The notes beneath the pieces were generated by a model. The model did no database searches and had not been told where the DNA came from. It saw only the letters and a list, made by a program, of their open reading frames with translations. Made by a program: the position numbers and the translations under genes. Below are positions 45,148 through 55,057 of a stretch of DNA of 64,000 nucleotides, in pieces (the first letter of the stretch is position 1; the number at the start of each line of letters is the position of its first letter). The stretch comes from Lichenostomus cassidix (lineage: Eukaryota > Chordata > Aves > Passeriformes > Meliphagidae). Location of the stretch: positions 930,001 through 994,000 of the forward strand of contig VLJF02000046.1 of the NCBI GenBank assembly GCA_008360975.2, in the 5' to 3' direction.

Positions 45148-45729
45148 TGTCCCGGGTTAATGATAAGACTCTCTCTCCTCCGAGAGCAAAGGGCCCCGAC
45201 ACCCCCTCCCCCACCCACAACAGAACCTCTTAGATGGAAGTGAAGAAAAAAACTATTTATTTGACAAAACCACGCAGAGTGCCCTGCAAGGCACAGGGGA
45301 AGGGGAAAAAACAAGGTGAAAAGGAGTTATTCAACCTGATTAAAAAGTCCTTCTCTCAGACGCAGCCCCTCTCCTCCTCGCCCCCCCGGGGCCGGGTGGA
45401 GCTCCCTGGAGAGCTCTGCTGTCCTCTGGCCCTCCTGGGTCTCCGGGTAGCAAAGCAGATCGAAGAGAAGGGGTCCAAACTAGGAAAAAGAAAAAAAATG
45501 GAAAAAAAAAATGGGAACAGAGCTCACTCCGACCCCCATCCAGCAGGCAGTCTCTGCCGGGCGACGAATCCTCCCCCGGAGCGAGGCTTGGGGAAAATGT
45601 TTTCAAAACAACCCGCGTTTCTCTCTTTGGCTGGGTGTAGTTAAAGAGATAGGACCACACATTTTTCTTTCTTGGGCATATAAGCCAACGATAGGGGATA
45701 AAGGATTATCATAACATCAATCCAAGACA
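45148..45729 (-). mobile_element. Solo LTR, copy 1
   Basis: 582 bp, TGTCCCGGG...CAAGACA. It is flanked by near-perfect 5-bp duplications AGTGG (45143-45147) and AGTTG (45730-45734). The corresponding site in arm A (near 32570) is uninterrupted. On the minus strand a TATA-like 'gcttatatgcc' (near 45675) precedes an AATAAA (near 45255), so the LTR points left. It is almost identical to 51872-52451. No internal retroviral sequence is present. Confidence 0.85.
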
Positions 45730-46442
45730 AGTTGGGATGGATCAGCCCCTGCTCTGCTGCTCCTTCCTGGCTCCCCCAGGGATCTTGCAGAGCCCCAGCC
45801 ATGCTGTTTGCCCCCAGCCTGCCCACGGCCACCCTGCAGCTGCTCACGGGGGTTTTCTCTGCTCAGCATTGGCCTGGGCGTGTTCTGGAGAGAGCCTGGG
45901 CAAGGAGCCTCGAGCCCCCAGGCCCTGCCCTGAGGCGTCAGCTGTGCCCCAGCAGTGCCCATGGCCTGTCCCTGCTGCAGCCCCGGCACTGCCACCCCCA
46001 GCACTGGCAGCGACCCCGAGAGCACTCAGGCCCTACAGCAACACGAGGGGCAGCAGGGCAGCGGGGCAGTGGCACGGGAGCAGCACTGGCAGCACCAAGT
46101 GCTGCTGCTCCTTGGCACAGCTGCTGTGCCACCCCTGATCTGCCCCAGCTCTGCACACAGACATTGCTGCTGCAGCTCCACAGATGGGAACAACGTGGGA
46201 TCTCTGGTGAAAACTTGGTTAGGAGATCCTTTAGTTTGTTTAAAGCCACCGAGGGCACAGCTCCTCATTGACACAGTCTGTGGGTCACAGCAAAGATGGA
46301 GAGAAGCAAAATGAGAAATGGCACAATGACTTTTATTTGTGGATGGTAAAAAACTAAAACAAAAAAAAAACCCACAACCGACCAACAAGAACCATTAAAG
46401 AAGACTCCTGTAACAAGTGATTTTTGGAAAGTGGCAACCAAT

Positions 46443-47375
46443 TTAATGTTTCCGAAATTGTCCAGTCATCAGTCTCCACACTGCAGCCTTGAGCTCCTGG
46501 TTCCTCAGGCTGTAGATGAGGGGATTCAGTACTGGAGGCACCACTGAGTACAGAATTGAAACCACGAGGTCCAGCGTTGGGGAAGAGATGGAGGGAGGCT
46601 TCAGGTAAGCAAACATTATAGTGCTGAGGAACAGGGAAACCACAGCCAGGTGAGGGAGGCATGTGGAAAAGGCTTTGTGCCGTCCCTGCTCAGAGGGGAT
46701 CCTCAGCACAGCCCTGAAAATCTGCACATAGGAGAAAACTATGAACACAAAACAGCCAAAAGCTAAACAGGCACTAACAGAAAGCAGCCAAAGTTCCCTG
46801 AGTTTGGAGTGTGAGCAGGACAGCTTGAGGATCTGTGGAATTTCACAGAAGAACTGGCCCACGGCATTGCTGTGGCACAGAGGCAGGGAAAATGTATTGG
46901 CTGTGTGCGGCAGAGCATTGAGAAAGCCAGTGGCCCAGGCAGCTGCTGCCATGTGGGCACAAGCTCTGCTGCCCAGGAGGGTCCCATAGCGCAGGGGTTT
47001 GCAGATGGACACATAGCGGTCATAGCTCATGATGGTGAGAAGAGAAACCTCTACTCCAATAAAGAAGGAAAACATAAATAGCTGTGCAGCACATCCTGTG
47101 TAGGAGATGTCCCTGCTGTCCCAGAGGGAATTGTGCATGGCTTTGGGGACAGTGGTGCAGATGGAGCCCAGGTCGGTGAGGGCCAGGTTGAGCAGGAAGA
47201 AGAACATGGGGGTGTGCAGGTGGTGGTTCCAGGTTACAGCGCTGATGATGAGGCTGTTGGCCAGGAGGGCAGCCAGGGAGATGCCCAGGAAGAGGCAGAA
47301 GTGCAGGAGCTGCAGCTGCCGTGTGCCTGCGAATGGCAGGAGGAGGAAGTGGCTGATGGAGCTGCTGTTGGACAT
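46443..47375 (-). CDS. OR14-like: Olfactory receptor, OR14-like
   Basis: Intact 310-residue intronless frame with sequon NSS at residue 3, 'MSYDRYVSICKPLRY', 'KAFSTCLPHL' and 'PVLNPLIYSLRN'. It has the same role and family as the arm A gene. About 48 of 305 aligned residues differ, concentrated in TM3 ('LFMFSFFIGVEVSLL' against 'LFFFLFLMSAEYFLL'), extracellular loop 2 to TM5 and TM6, the parts that line the odorant pocket in this family. The C-terminus is five residues longer because the stop codon of the partner (TGG ATG ATT against TGA) is shifted. An AATAAA lies downstream near 46335 on the minus strand. Confidence 0.95.
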   Translation of the reverse strand: MSNSSSISHFLLLPFAGTRQLQLLHFCLFLGISLAALLANSLIISAVTWNHHLHTPMFFFLLNLALTDLGSICTTVPKAMHNSLWDSRDISYTGCAAQLFMFSFFIGVEVSLLTIMSYDRYVSICKPLRYGTLLGSRACAHMAAAAWATGFLNALPHTANTFSLPLCHSNAVGQFFCEIPQILKLSCSHSKLRELWLLSVSACLAFGCFVFIVFSYVQIFRAVLRIPSEQGRHKAFSTCLPHLAVVSLFLSTIMFAYLKPPSISSPTLDLVVSILYSVVPPVLNPLIYSLRNQELKAAVWRLMTGQFRKH

Positions 47376-47389
47376 TTTCTGTCTCTGGG

Positions 47390-48000
47390 CATTGGAAGCT
47401 GTTGAAGGAGGAAAGAATTGACAATTTTGAAGCGATTTCTAATAAAAAAGTCAAAGTCCTTTCTCATAGAGCCTTCCCTGCCACTAAATACCTCCTCCTT
47501 GTCTGTATCTCAAGCACTTCCTTCACCTTGTTTGCTGGAGCCCTGATTGCTGCTGGCCAGTGTTGTGTGAGGATCTGGACCTTGACCTGCAGGACACCTG
47601 GGAGTCAGACCTGCTCCCCCAGTCAGTGCAGGGGACAGTGAGGGCAGGAGCCACTCCTGGTGTTTTAACTTGGATAAGGAATCTACTCCTAAGGCACAGG
47701 AGCTTGTCAGCAGCAGCACTGCAAGGGCAAATGGATGGGGATGGCAGAAGGCAGAATGAGAGACTCTGCTGCACTTTGGGAGAACAGCCAGTCCAGTGAG
47801 GCAGGAGGATTGTCTGAGGCTTAGTGCAGACTGAGGGGAGCTGCTCTGTCCCTCTCTCCTGTTCCCAGCTGCCCAGCACTTGCACCGTTCTGAGATCCAC
47901 TCCCATGTTACCCAGGAAAGCCAGGAGACACTACTGAGAGCAGAAGGATCTGTGGCCAACAAAGTGCATCCTCCCTTTCCCAAAGTCAGGGACAGTCATT
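47390..48000. other. Upstream region of arm B receptor, no gene
   Basis: Does not align convincingly with the matching place in arm A (30190-30900). Short overlapping frames only. It probably holds the promoter and 5' UTR exons of the receptor gene, which I cannot place. Confidence 0.4.
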
Positions 48001-49039
48001 TCATTGCCAGCCTGCCCTGCCCAGAGCTGCCCAGGGCAGAGGGAGCTGGGACACCTCATTGCTGTGCTCACCCTGCACAGGAGGAGCCCCAAGGGCTGCG
48101 CCTGACCCTGCAGCTGCAACTGCCATTGCCAGAGAGCCTGTCAGCAATGCCAGGAGCAGCTGAGCAAGGCAAGGAGAGAGACAGCCGAGCCCTGAGGAAA
48201 AGCCTTTCCCTGCCCAGCCCTGCACAGCCCCTCGCAGGCAGCAGCACTGCAGGACAGTCGCCCTCAGGCCCTGGTCAGCAGGGAATGGGCAATGGCAGGA
48301 GAGATGCCCTTCATCTCTGGTGCTGCTCTGCCGGCCCAGGAGGGGACTGAGGGCCCCGAGCCCCCGGGCTGAGGGCTGTGCTGGCTGCCAGGGGACACAA
48401 GAGCTCTGCTGCTCAGGGCAGCTGGCAGATCCCCTGCCCTGGCAAAGAGCCCTCAGGGCTGCAGGAGCTGCTCTGCAGGACAGCCCTGGGCACCCCTGGC
48501 TGCACCCCCACCTTCCCAGCCTGCAGCCATCCCTGACAGCAGGAGCTGTCCTGCCCTGTCCCTCTGACGGTGCCCAGGGCAGTCCTGCTCTGCAGCACAT
48601 CCTCCCCCAAACCAGAAACAGCAGCAGAGCCATCCTTACAGTCATATCAGTGCTGTCATGTGTCAGCTTTAGAAGATCCCTGCAGCCAGAGACTTACTGT
48701 GTCAGAAGCTGTGAGGATTTCTCCATGAATAAGCTCAGAATTGTCCTTCCAGTTGCTTTAAGCCTCTGTCTGCTTCACTCCTATCAGGTACCTGCAGGCA
48801 GCACCCTCAGCCCTGCTGGGCTGGGAGAGAAACTGCTCCTCAGGAGAAATGTCTTTTTGAAGCTCTTCTTGGTTGCCAGGAGTTCCCTCTGTGCCAGGAG
48901 CCCAGCCCAGCTCAGCAGCACAGCAACAGCACAAGGACTTTAATGAGCCTCTTGGGGATTTGGTGTTGTTTACATGAGACTCAGTCCCTGAGAGAGTGTT
49001 CAAAAAACTTCTCAAGAACTCAAAGATTCTTTAAGTTTT

Positions 49040-49630
49040 AATGGGTCTCACTGAGTGACACAACTGAGAAAGTGTCTCCAGGTTTCAAATAGAGCAGAAC
49101 TCTGGAGGCAGTGATGACAGGTGGGGACAAACAAGCCAAAGGTGTCTCTGGTGCTGAGCAAACCTGGATGTGTTTCAGGAATGCAAAGGGCCTAGGCCTG
49201 AGCCCCAGCCCCTGGCAAGGCAGATCCTGTCCCTCCCTCAGTGCTCAGGGCTCTTCCCGGGGCACTGGCATGTGGGGATGTGCAATGCCAAGGGCAGGAC
49301 CATGGGGCAGCCCCTGCCAGGCTGCTGGGCAGGGACAAGGAGGCCATGAGGCCCCAGGGCTGCAAGGGTCACTTGTGTCCTCCTCATGGCCTCAGGGCCA
49401 GGGACAGCAGCCATGGCCAAAGTGCTGCACAAGTTGGCTCTGTCAGGGCCTTGCAGCTCCTGCACATCCCTCTGCCCTCTCCAGCCCAGGCTGTCCTACG
49501 CTGTCCATGCCCTGCGCCTCTGTCCCTCCAGGCTGTCGTCATCCCCCGGCTGCCCCACCTCGCTGGCCCTTCCTTTGCTGACAGCTCTGCATCCTGCCTT
49601 CCTCTGCCTTGGCACACAGAGCCTTGGGCT
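49040..49630 (+). repeat. Duplicon D1, copy 2
   Basis: Near-identical to 62450-63081 (same strand) and to the complement of 38550-39190. Overlaps the outer edge of arm B. Confidence 0.82.
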
Positions 49631-49985
49631 TGATACCAGAAGGGTTAATTCAATTTTTACTGTGCCTGTGAACTTATAGCAGGGAAACAAAGCATGCAAG
49701 GTCTGCTTTCCCAGCGGGGATATTTGGAAGAGAAAAAGAAAACATCTGGCTAAAGAGTGCAGTGATGGAAAAAACATGGACTGGATCTGGGAACTTGGGG
49801 TGGGTTTTGTGGTAATGGGTAAATTGTAATACACATGTAGCCACTGTAGATAAACAACGCACTTGCAGAATCACGTGTCCATGTAAGGTTAGGATTTATC
49901 CCCTCTTGGACCTCAGGCCTGAATAAATGATGCCCTCTTTAACACCAAATTAGTGTTAAGGAGTTTTCTGTGGATATTTGAGATA
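49631..49985 (+). mobile_element. LTR-like insertion next to minisatellite
   Basis: D1 copy 1 continues uninterrupted after 'gagccttgggct', but here it is broken by TGATACCAGAAGGG. The element has an AATAAA at about 49923 and is followed by 'tttggtgacagcaggg', which resembles a retroviral primer-site region. The 37-38-bp minisatellite starts directly after. The same junction is found at 63082-63430. The right boundary is not certain. Confidence 0.55.
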
Positions 49986-51660
49986 TTTGGTGACAGCAGG
50001 GCCACAGAGAACCAAGCAGTTCTCTGTGACACTATGGAACCTCACAGAACCAAAGAGACCATTGTGACAATGTGTGACACCATGGAACCAACTGTCTATT
50101 GTGACTGTCTATTGAGACTTTATGGAACCAAAAAAAAAGTACATTGTGACAGAGAAAAGCCTCATGGAACCAATGGTCCATTGTGACACTCCGGGGCTGC
50201 ATGGAACCAAAAAGCCATGGTATCACATCAGGGCTGCATGGAACCAATGATCCATTGTTATACTGCAGTCCAAGGAGACCATGGTGACACCATGGAACCT
50301 CCTGGAACCATGGGTCCATTGGGACACATCAGGGCCTCACAGAACCAAGGACTCCACTGTGACCGTGAGGAACCTCATGGAATTAAGGTGACCGTGTTAC
50401 ACTATGGAACCTGATGGGACAAAGGATCCATGGTGACACTGCAGATACAAGGAGACCATTGTGACACTGAGGAACCTCAGGGAACCAAGGGTCCATTTTG
50501 TCACTGGGGAGCCCTGTGGAACCAAGGGGACCATAGTGACACTGTGGTTCTCCATGGAATGAAGGAGCCATTCTGATGCTGCTGGGCCTCATGGAACCAA
50601 GGGCACAATAGTGACACTGTGAGGCTCCAAGGGACCAAGGCAGCATTCTTAAAGTGCAGAACCAAGGAGACCATTGTGACACTACAGGGCATCATGGAAC
50701 CAAGGGTCCATTGTGACACAGCAGGTACTCATGAAACCATGGAGGCCATTTTTACACTTTGAGGCCTTGCGGAACCAAAGAGCCATTGTGACACTGTGGG
50801 GCTCAATGGAACCAATGGTCTATTGTGACACTGCAGGGCCTCATGGAATCATGGAGACTACTGTGACACCACAGGCCTCATGGAATTAAGGGGCCATCGT
50901 GACACTTTGAAGCCCCAAGGAGCCATGGAGAGCATTGTGACACTGCACAGCTTCACAGAATCAAGGAACCACTGTGTCACTGTGGAGGCCAATGGAACCA
51001 AGAGGTGCATGGTGGCACTTTTGGGTCCCATGGAACCAAGGAGCCATTGTGACAGTGTAGGGTGTCATGGAACTAAGGGGCCACTGTGACACTGTGGGGG
51101 TTGATGGAAACAAGGAATCCATTGTGACTTGTAGGGACCCCATGGAACCAATGATCCACTGGGATAATGTGGAGCCAAGCAGTCCATTGTAATACTGTAG
51201 AGCCTCATGGAATCAAGGAGATCATTGTGGCACTAGGGAGCCCCGTGGAGCCAAAAGGCCATTGTGACACTCATGGAACAATGGAATCCACTGTGACACT
51301 GTGGGGCCTTATGGAATGAAGGAGACCATTGTGACACTGCAGAGTGCCATGGAACCAACAGAATCAATTGTGACACTTCAGGGCCTTGTGGAAGCAAGGG
51401 GATCATTGTGACACTGTGAGGCCTTGTATAGCCAAGGGCCAGTGTGGCACTGCAGGGCTTCATGGAGCCAAGGGGCCATTGGGACACTGTGGAACCAAGG
51501 AGACCATTGGGACACTGTGGGGCCTGACTGAACCAAGGAGAATATTGTGACACAGCAAGACCTTTTGGAAACAAGGATCCATTGTGACAGCTGGGGTCTC
51601 ATGTCACCAGAAGTCCAGCTGTGACACTGTGAAGCCAAGGAGGTCATTGTAACACTACAG
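49985..51660 (+). repeat. 37-38-bp minisatellite block
   Basis: About 43 units of the same family as 34325-36795. The part from 50400 to 50850 is nearly identical to 34940-35390, so these blocks share recent common ancestry. Confidence 0.92.
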
Positions 51661-51871
51661 AGCCCCATCCCCAGCGCCGGGCAGTGCCCACAGCCCCAAA
51701 GCAGCCTTGATGTGCCCTGGGTGTCCCCAAAGCAGCCTCACCCCGAGCGGCACTGGCAGCACCACTCCAGAGCAGTGTGGAGCTCGGGGGACATCAGCCG
51801 TGCCGGGCAGGGCCGAGCGCCGCGGGAATTCCCTCGGAGCTTTCCTGAGGACAGAGGCCTGAGAGACCTTC
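51661..51871. other. Short GC-rich segment, no gene
   Basis: Unique-looking GC-rich DNA between the minisatellite and the solo LTR; no domain or repeat recognised. Confidence 0.4.
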
Positions 51872-52451
51872 TGTCCCGGGTTAATAATAAGACTCTCTCT
51901 CCTCCGAGAGCAAAGGGCCCCGACACCCCCTCCCCCACCCACAACAGAACCTCTTAGATGGAAGTGAAGAAAAAAACTATTTATTTGACAAAACCACGCA
52001 GAGTGCCCTGCAAGGCACAGGGGAAGGGGAAAACCAAGGTGAAAAGGAGTGATTCAACCTGATTAAAAAGTCCTTCTCTCAGACGCAGTCCCTCTCCTCC
52101 TCGCCCCCCCGGGGCCGGGTGGAGCTCCCTGGAGAGCTCTGCTGTCCTCTGGCCCTCCTGGGTCTCCGGGTAGCAAAGCAGATCGAAGAGAAGGGGTCCA
52201 AACGAGGAAAAAGAAAAAATGGAAAAAAAAAATGGGAACAGAGCTCACTCCGACCCCCGTCCAGCACGCAGTCTCTGCCGGGCGACGAATCCTCCCCCGG
52301 AGCGAGGCTTGGGGAAAATGTTTTCAAAACAACCCGCGTTTCTCTCTTCGGCTGGGTGTAGTTAAAGAGACAGGACCACACATTTTTTCTTTCTTAGGCA
52401 TATAAGCCAACGATAGGGGATAAAGGATTATCATAACATCAATCCAAGATA
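51872..52451 (-). mobile_element. Solo LTR, copy 2
   Basis: About 580 bp, nearly identical to 45148-45729. It is flanked by direct repeats CCTTC (51867-51871 and 52452-52456). The last base pair is TA instead of CA, or the duplication is 6 bp (ACCTTC). Internal landmarks (TATA-like and AATAAA on the minus strand) are conserved. Confidence 0.85.
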
Positions 52452-52456
52452 CCTTC

Positions 52457-52975
52457 CCAGGACAGACTCAGGCCAAGGAGCCCTTGAGTCCCTCAGCCCC
52501 ACATCGGTGTCTGCTGGAACTCAATCCCCCTCCCCATCCCACAGCAGCTCTTCATTTCCCTCCTGCAGCCAGCAAGGGCACAGAGCAGCCTCCTCTCTCG
52601 GCCACTTGCCTGTTTTCCATGCCTTCCCCAGGCCCTGGCTCTGCCCCACAAGCCCTGGGCTCAGTCCTGCCCCTGCACGCTCACACAGGCTGAGATGGAC
52701 ACTGATGCTTACTCTGCCAGCTTCTCTCAGCCCAGCCCAGCTCCCTCCAAGCTCTGCCAGCTGCCCTGAGCTCTCTGCAGCACCAAGGGCCTCTCCCCAG
52801 CACAGCCCAGCTGCCTCTGGCCCCACAGCCCTGCTCAGGCCAGGCTGCTCTGGGCAGTGGCCCCACGGCCTCAGCCCCTCTGAAGGGCACAGCAGCAGCT
52901 GGAGCTGCGAGAGGACTCAGCCCCAGCCATGGGGGAACGTGCTTGGCCAAAGGAAAAGGAGGCTCCCTCTTGATG
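52457..52975. other. No gene recognised
   Basis: GC-rich sequence with repeated 'cagcccagctccctcc'-like words. Overlapping Ser/Pro/Ala frames on both strands, no domain. Confidence 0.4.
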
Positions 52976-52977
52976 CA

Positions 52978-53455
52978 TGATGATTTTTGCCTTTTATTTG
53001 TCATATACCCTTTTATACATTTTTATACCTTTTTTATGCCTTCTGTATCCTCTATCCCCTTAACCTACATACTTGTAATTTTTGTAGTCTGATATTCTTC
53101 CTCAGATTTAAGGTTCTGCAAGGCAGAAAGCCTAAATATTTATAGTAAAAGGCCAGAGAGCCCTATGCCATCAAAAACTCTCTAGAACATATTTAATAAA
53201 CGTCGCCCTAGCCTCATACTGGTGGGTTTCTTTAGAATTTAGAAATTACTTCTGTTGTTAATTTTCCTGTTGGGGAATTCTAGACTGATAGGCTAATTTG
53301 AAAGGTCTATAAAAATTTTATACACATTATACGGTGTGTGCATCTCAGCAGGTTCCACCTTGGAAGAGCTGTGCACCTAGTTTCTTATTAAAATACCGAG
53401 GTAAAACCATTTCATCCCTTTAATCATGTCGCCTTCATAATTCTAAGACCAACTG
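52978..53455 (+). mobile_element. Candidate LTR
   Basis: An abrupt switch to AT-rich DNA. It contains an AATAAA-like 'aataaacgtcgcc' near 53197, a TATA-like 'ctataaaaattttatac' near 53310 and a possible terminal 'tattaaaataccgagg'. The composition and size suit an LTR, but the ends and target-site duplication could not be fixed. Confidence 0.35.
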
Positions 53456-53689
53456 AAAGGCAGCACTGTGTGCCCTGCTGTCCTGTCCAGGAGATGCTGA
53501 GAGCTCTGCAGCCCCTCCTGCCATCCCATCTGCCCAGATCAGCACAACAGCCCTGGCCTTGTGGCCATCAGGAGCTGTTCCTGCTCCAGGCCCAGGGCTC
53601 ATCCCAAAGCTGGGGCAGCCAGAAAGCTGTGCCCATTGCTGTTCATTCCTGCTCTGATGAGGATGCATCCCTAGAAACTTGGAGGCTCC

Positions 53690-54648
53690 CTGAGGAATTT
53701 TACTTCTCCAGAGGCTTGTTCGGTCTTCAGCTCTTCCATTCAGGAATTCAGCGAGAAAGGCTCATTAACATTTCAAAACACCCTAACAAGACAAGGCTCT
53801 GGGAATTATTTAATTAAGTCTTCAATTCTTCTGTGGTTAATTGTAGAGATTTCAGAAGGGTATTCGAAGTGAATACACTATATTTAAAGACAATGCAGAG
53901 CAAATTGATTTGTCCTTTTTAGTTTTCTGTTCCTGTTTATGGGTTGGTATCAACAATTTCCAATTGATATTGATCCAGAGAACCTCCTAATGCAGTCTGA
54001 ATAGATATGAACATCAAGACCCTTTATGGCTGACAATCAATCAGACTCTGTCCCTAACTCCCTCCCCACCACTTTCCCCACCCAAGCCCTGGGACTCAGA
54101 GCAGCCTTGTGCAAATCTCAGCTTCCTCCACTCCAGGCTTCACCTGCAGGTTCAGCTCCTTGGCACAAAATCCCAGCTGCTTTTCTTGATGAAGGAGCTG
54201 CCTGAGACACAGAGGGATGTTCATTTATTGTAAGCAAACTAAACCAAAGGAAGGCACATATCCATAAAAAAAAACCCAAAAAAACAAAAAAAGAAAAAAT
54301 CCAAAAAACAAACAAAAAAACCCAAATAAACCAAAACAAACGAATAAAAACGTCTGCTATATATTAAATCCACTTTTCACAGCAGACAGTCTCAGACCAA
54401 TGGAAAACACGTTCTGTGCCCAGCACAGATCCCAAGATCCCCCAAACCCTCCCTGCACCAATTCTGCCCAGATTTGCTCTTTGCACACACAAGTCACACA
54501 CTGAAGTCATGAGCTCCCTGCATGGCCAGAGGGAGGAAAAGAGAGAAAGTGGATGAAGAGCTCTCTTGTGCAGAGCTACAGCTGCACTAATCCCAATATT
54601 CTGGGGTCACAGGAACTTGATCCAACACCCTCTGCAGCATCTGTTCCC
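53690..54648 (-). repeat. Inverted-repeat arm C (duplicon D2 part)
   Basis: Reverse complement of 58689-59690. Landmarks: 'ttcattaacatttcaaaacacc'-type sequence near 53760, 'cagagggatgttcatttattg' near 54210 and 'ctgctatatattaaatcc' near 54355. The arms end at 'ccctggg' (54648) and 'cccaggg' (58689). An A/C-rich low-complexity run (54265-54350) matches a T/G-rich run at 58985-59105. Confidence 0.82.
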
Positions 54649-55057
54649 TGGGGGTCCTGGTTCTGGGCTTGGGGTTCTGTGCTTGTTCTCAATAGGGGGT
54701 CCTGGCTGTGAGCTCTGAATCCCAACAATGGCTCAGGGTCCTTGCTTTGGTCACGAGGTCCTCCAGCACCCACTGGAGCCTGGGGGATGTGGATCCTCTT
54801 ACCTGGCTCACCTGGAGCTGCTCGTGGCCATCCCACAGTGGACACAGGGTACCCCAGGATGCCCAGATGGGGTCACTGTGTCCCCTGGGGGGGGACATGC
54901 CCCAGGGACAGAGCCAGGGAAGCAGCAGGAAACCAGAGCCCAGGGCAGGATCTGACTCACGTGGGCACTGGGACATGAAGAGGATACCAGCACAGACCAG
55001 GGGTTTTGGGGTGCCTCAGGTGTCCTGGCACAGCAGGAGATTGGAGAAACCCCCTAG

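Larger units (their letters stand above)
43640..49100 (-). repeat. Inverted-repeat arm B (OR duplicon)
   Basis: Reverse-complement partner of 29040-34005. It is longer mainly because of a 582-bp solo LTR (45148-45729) that arm A lacks. Outer parts match arm A almost perfectly; the OR module (about 46220-48000) is diverged and its upstream part (47390-48000) hardly aligns. Confidence 0.85.
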
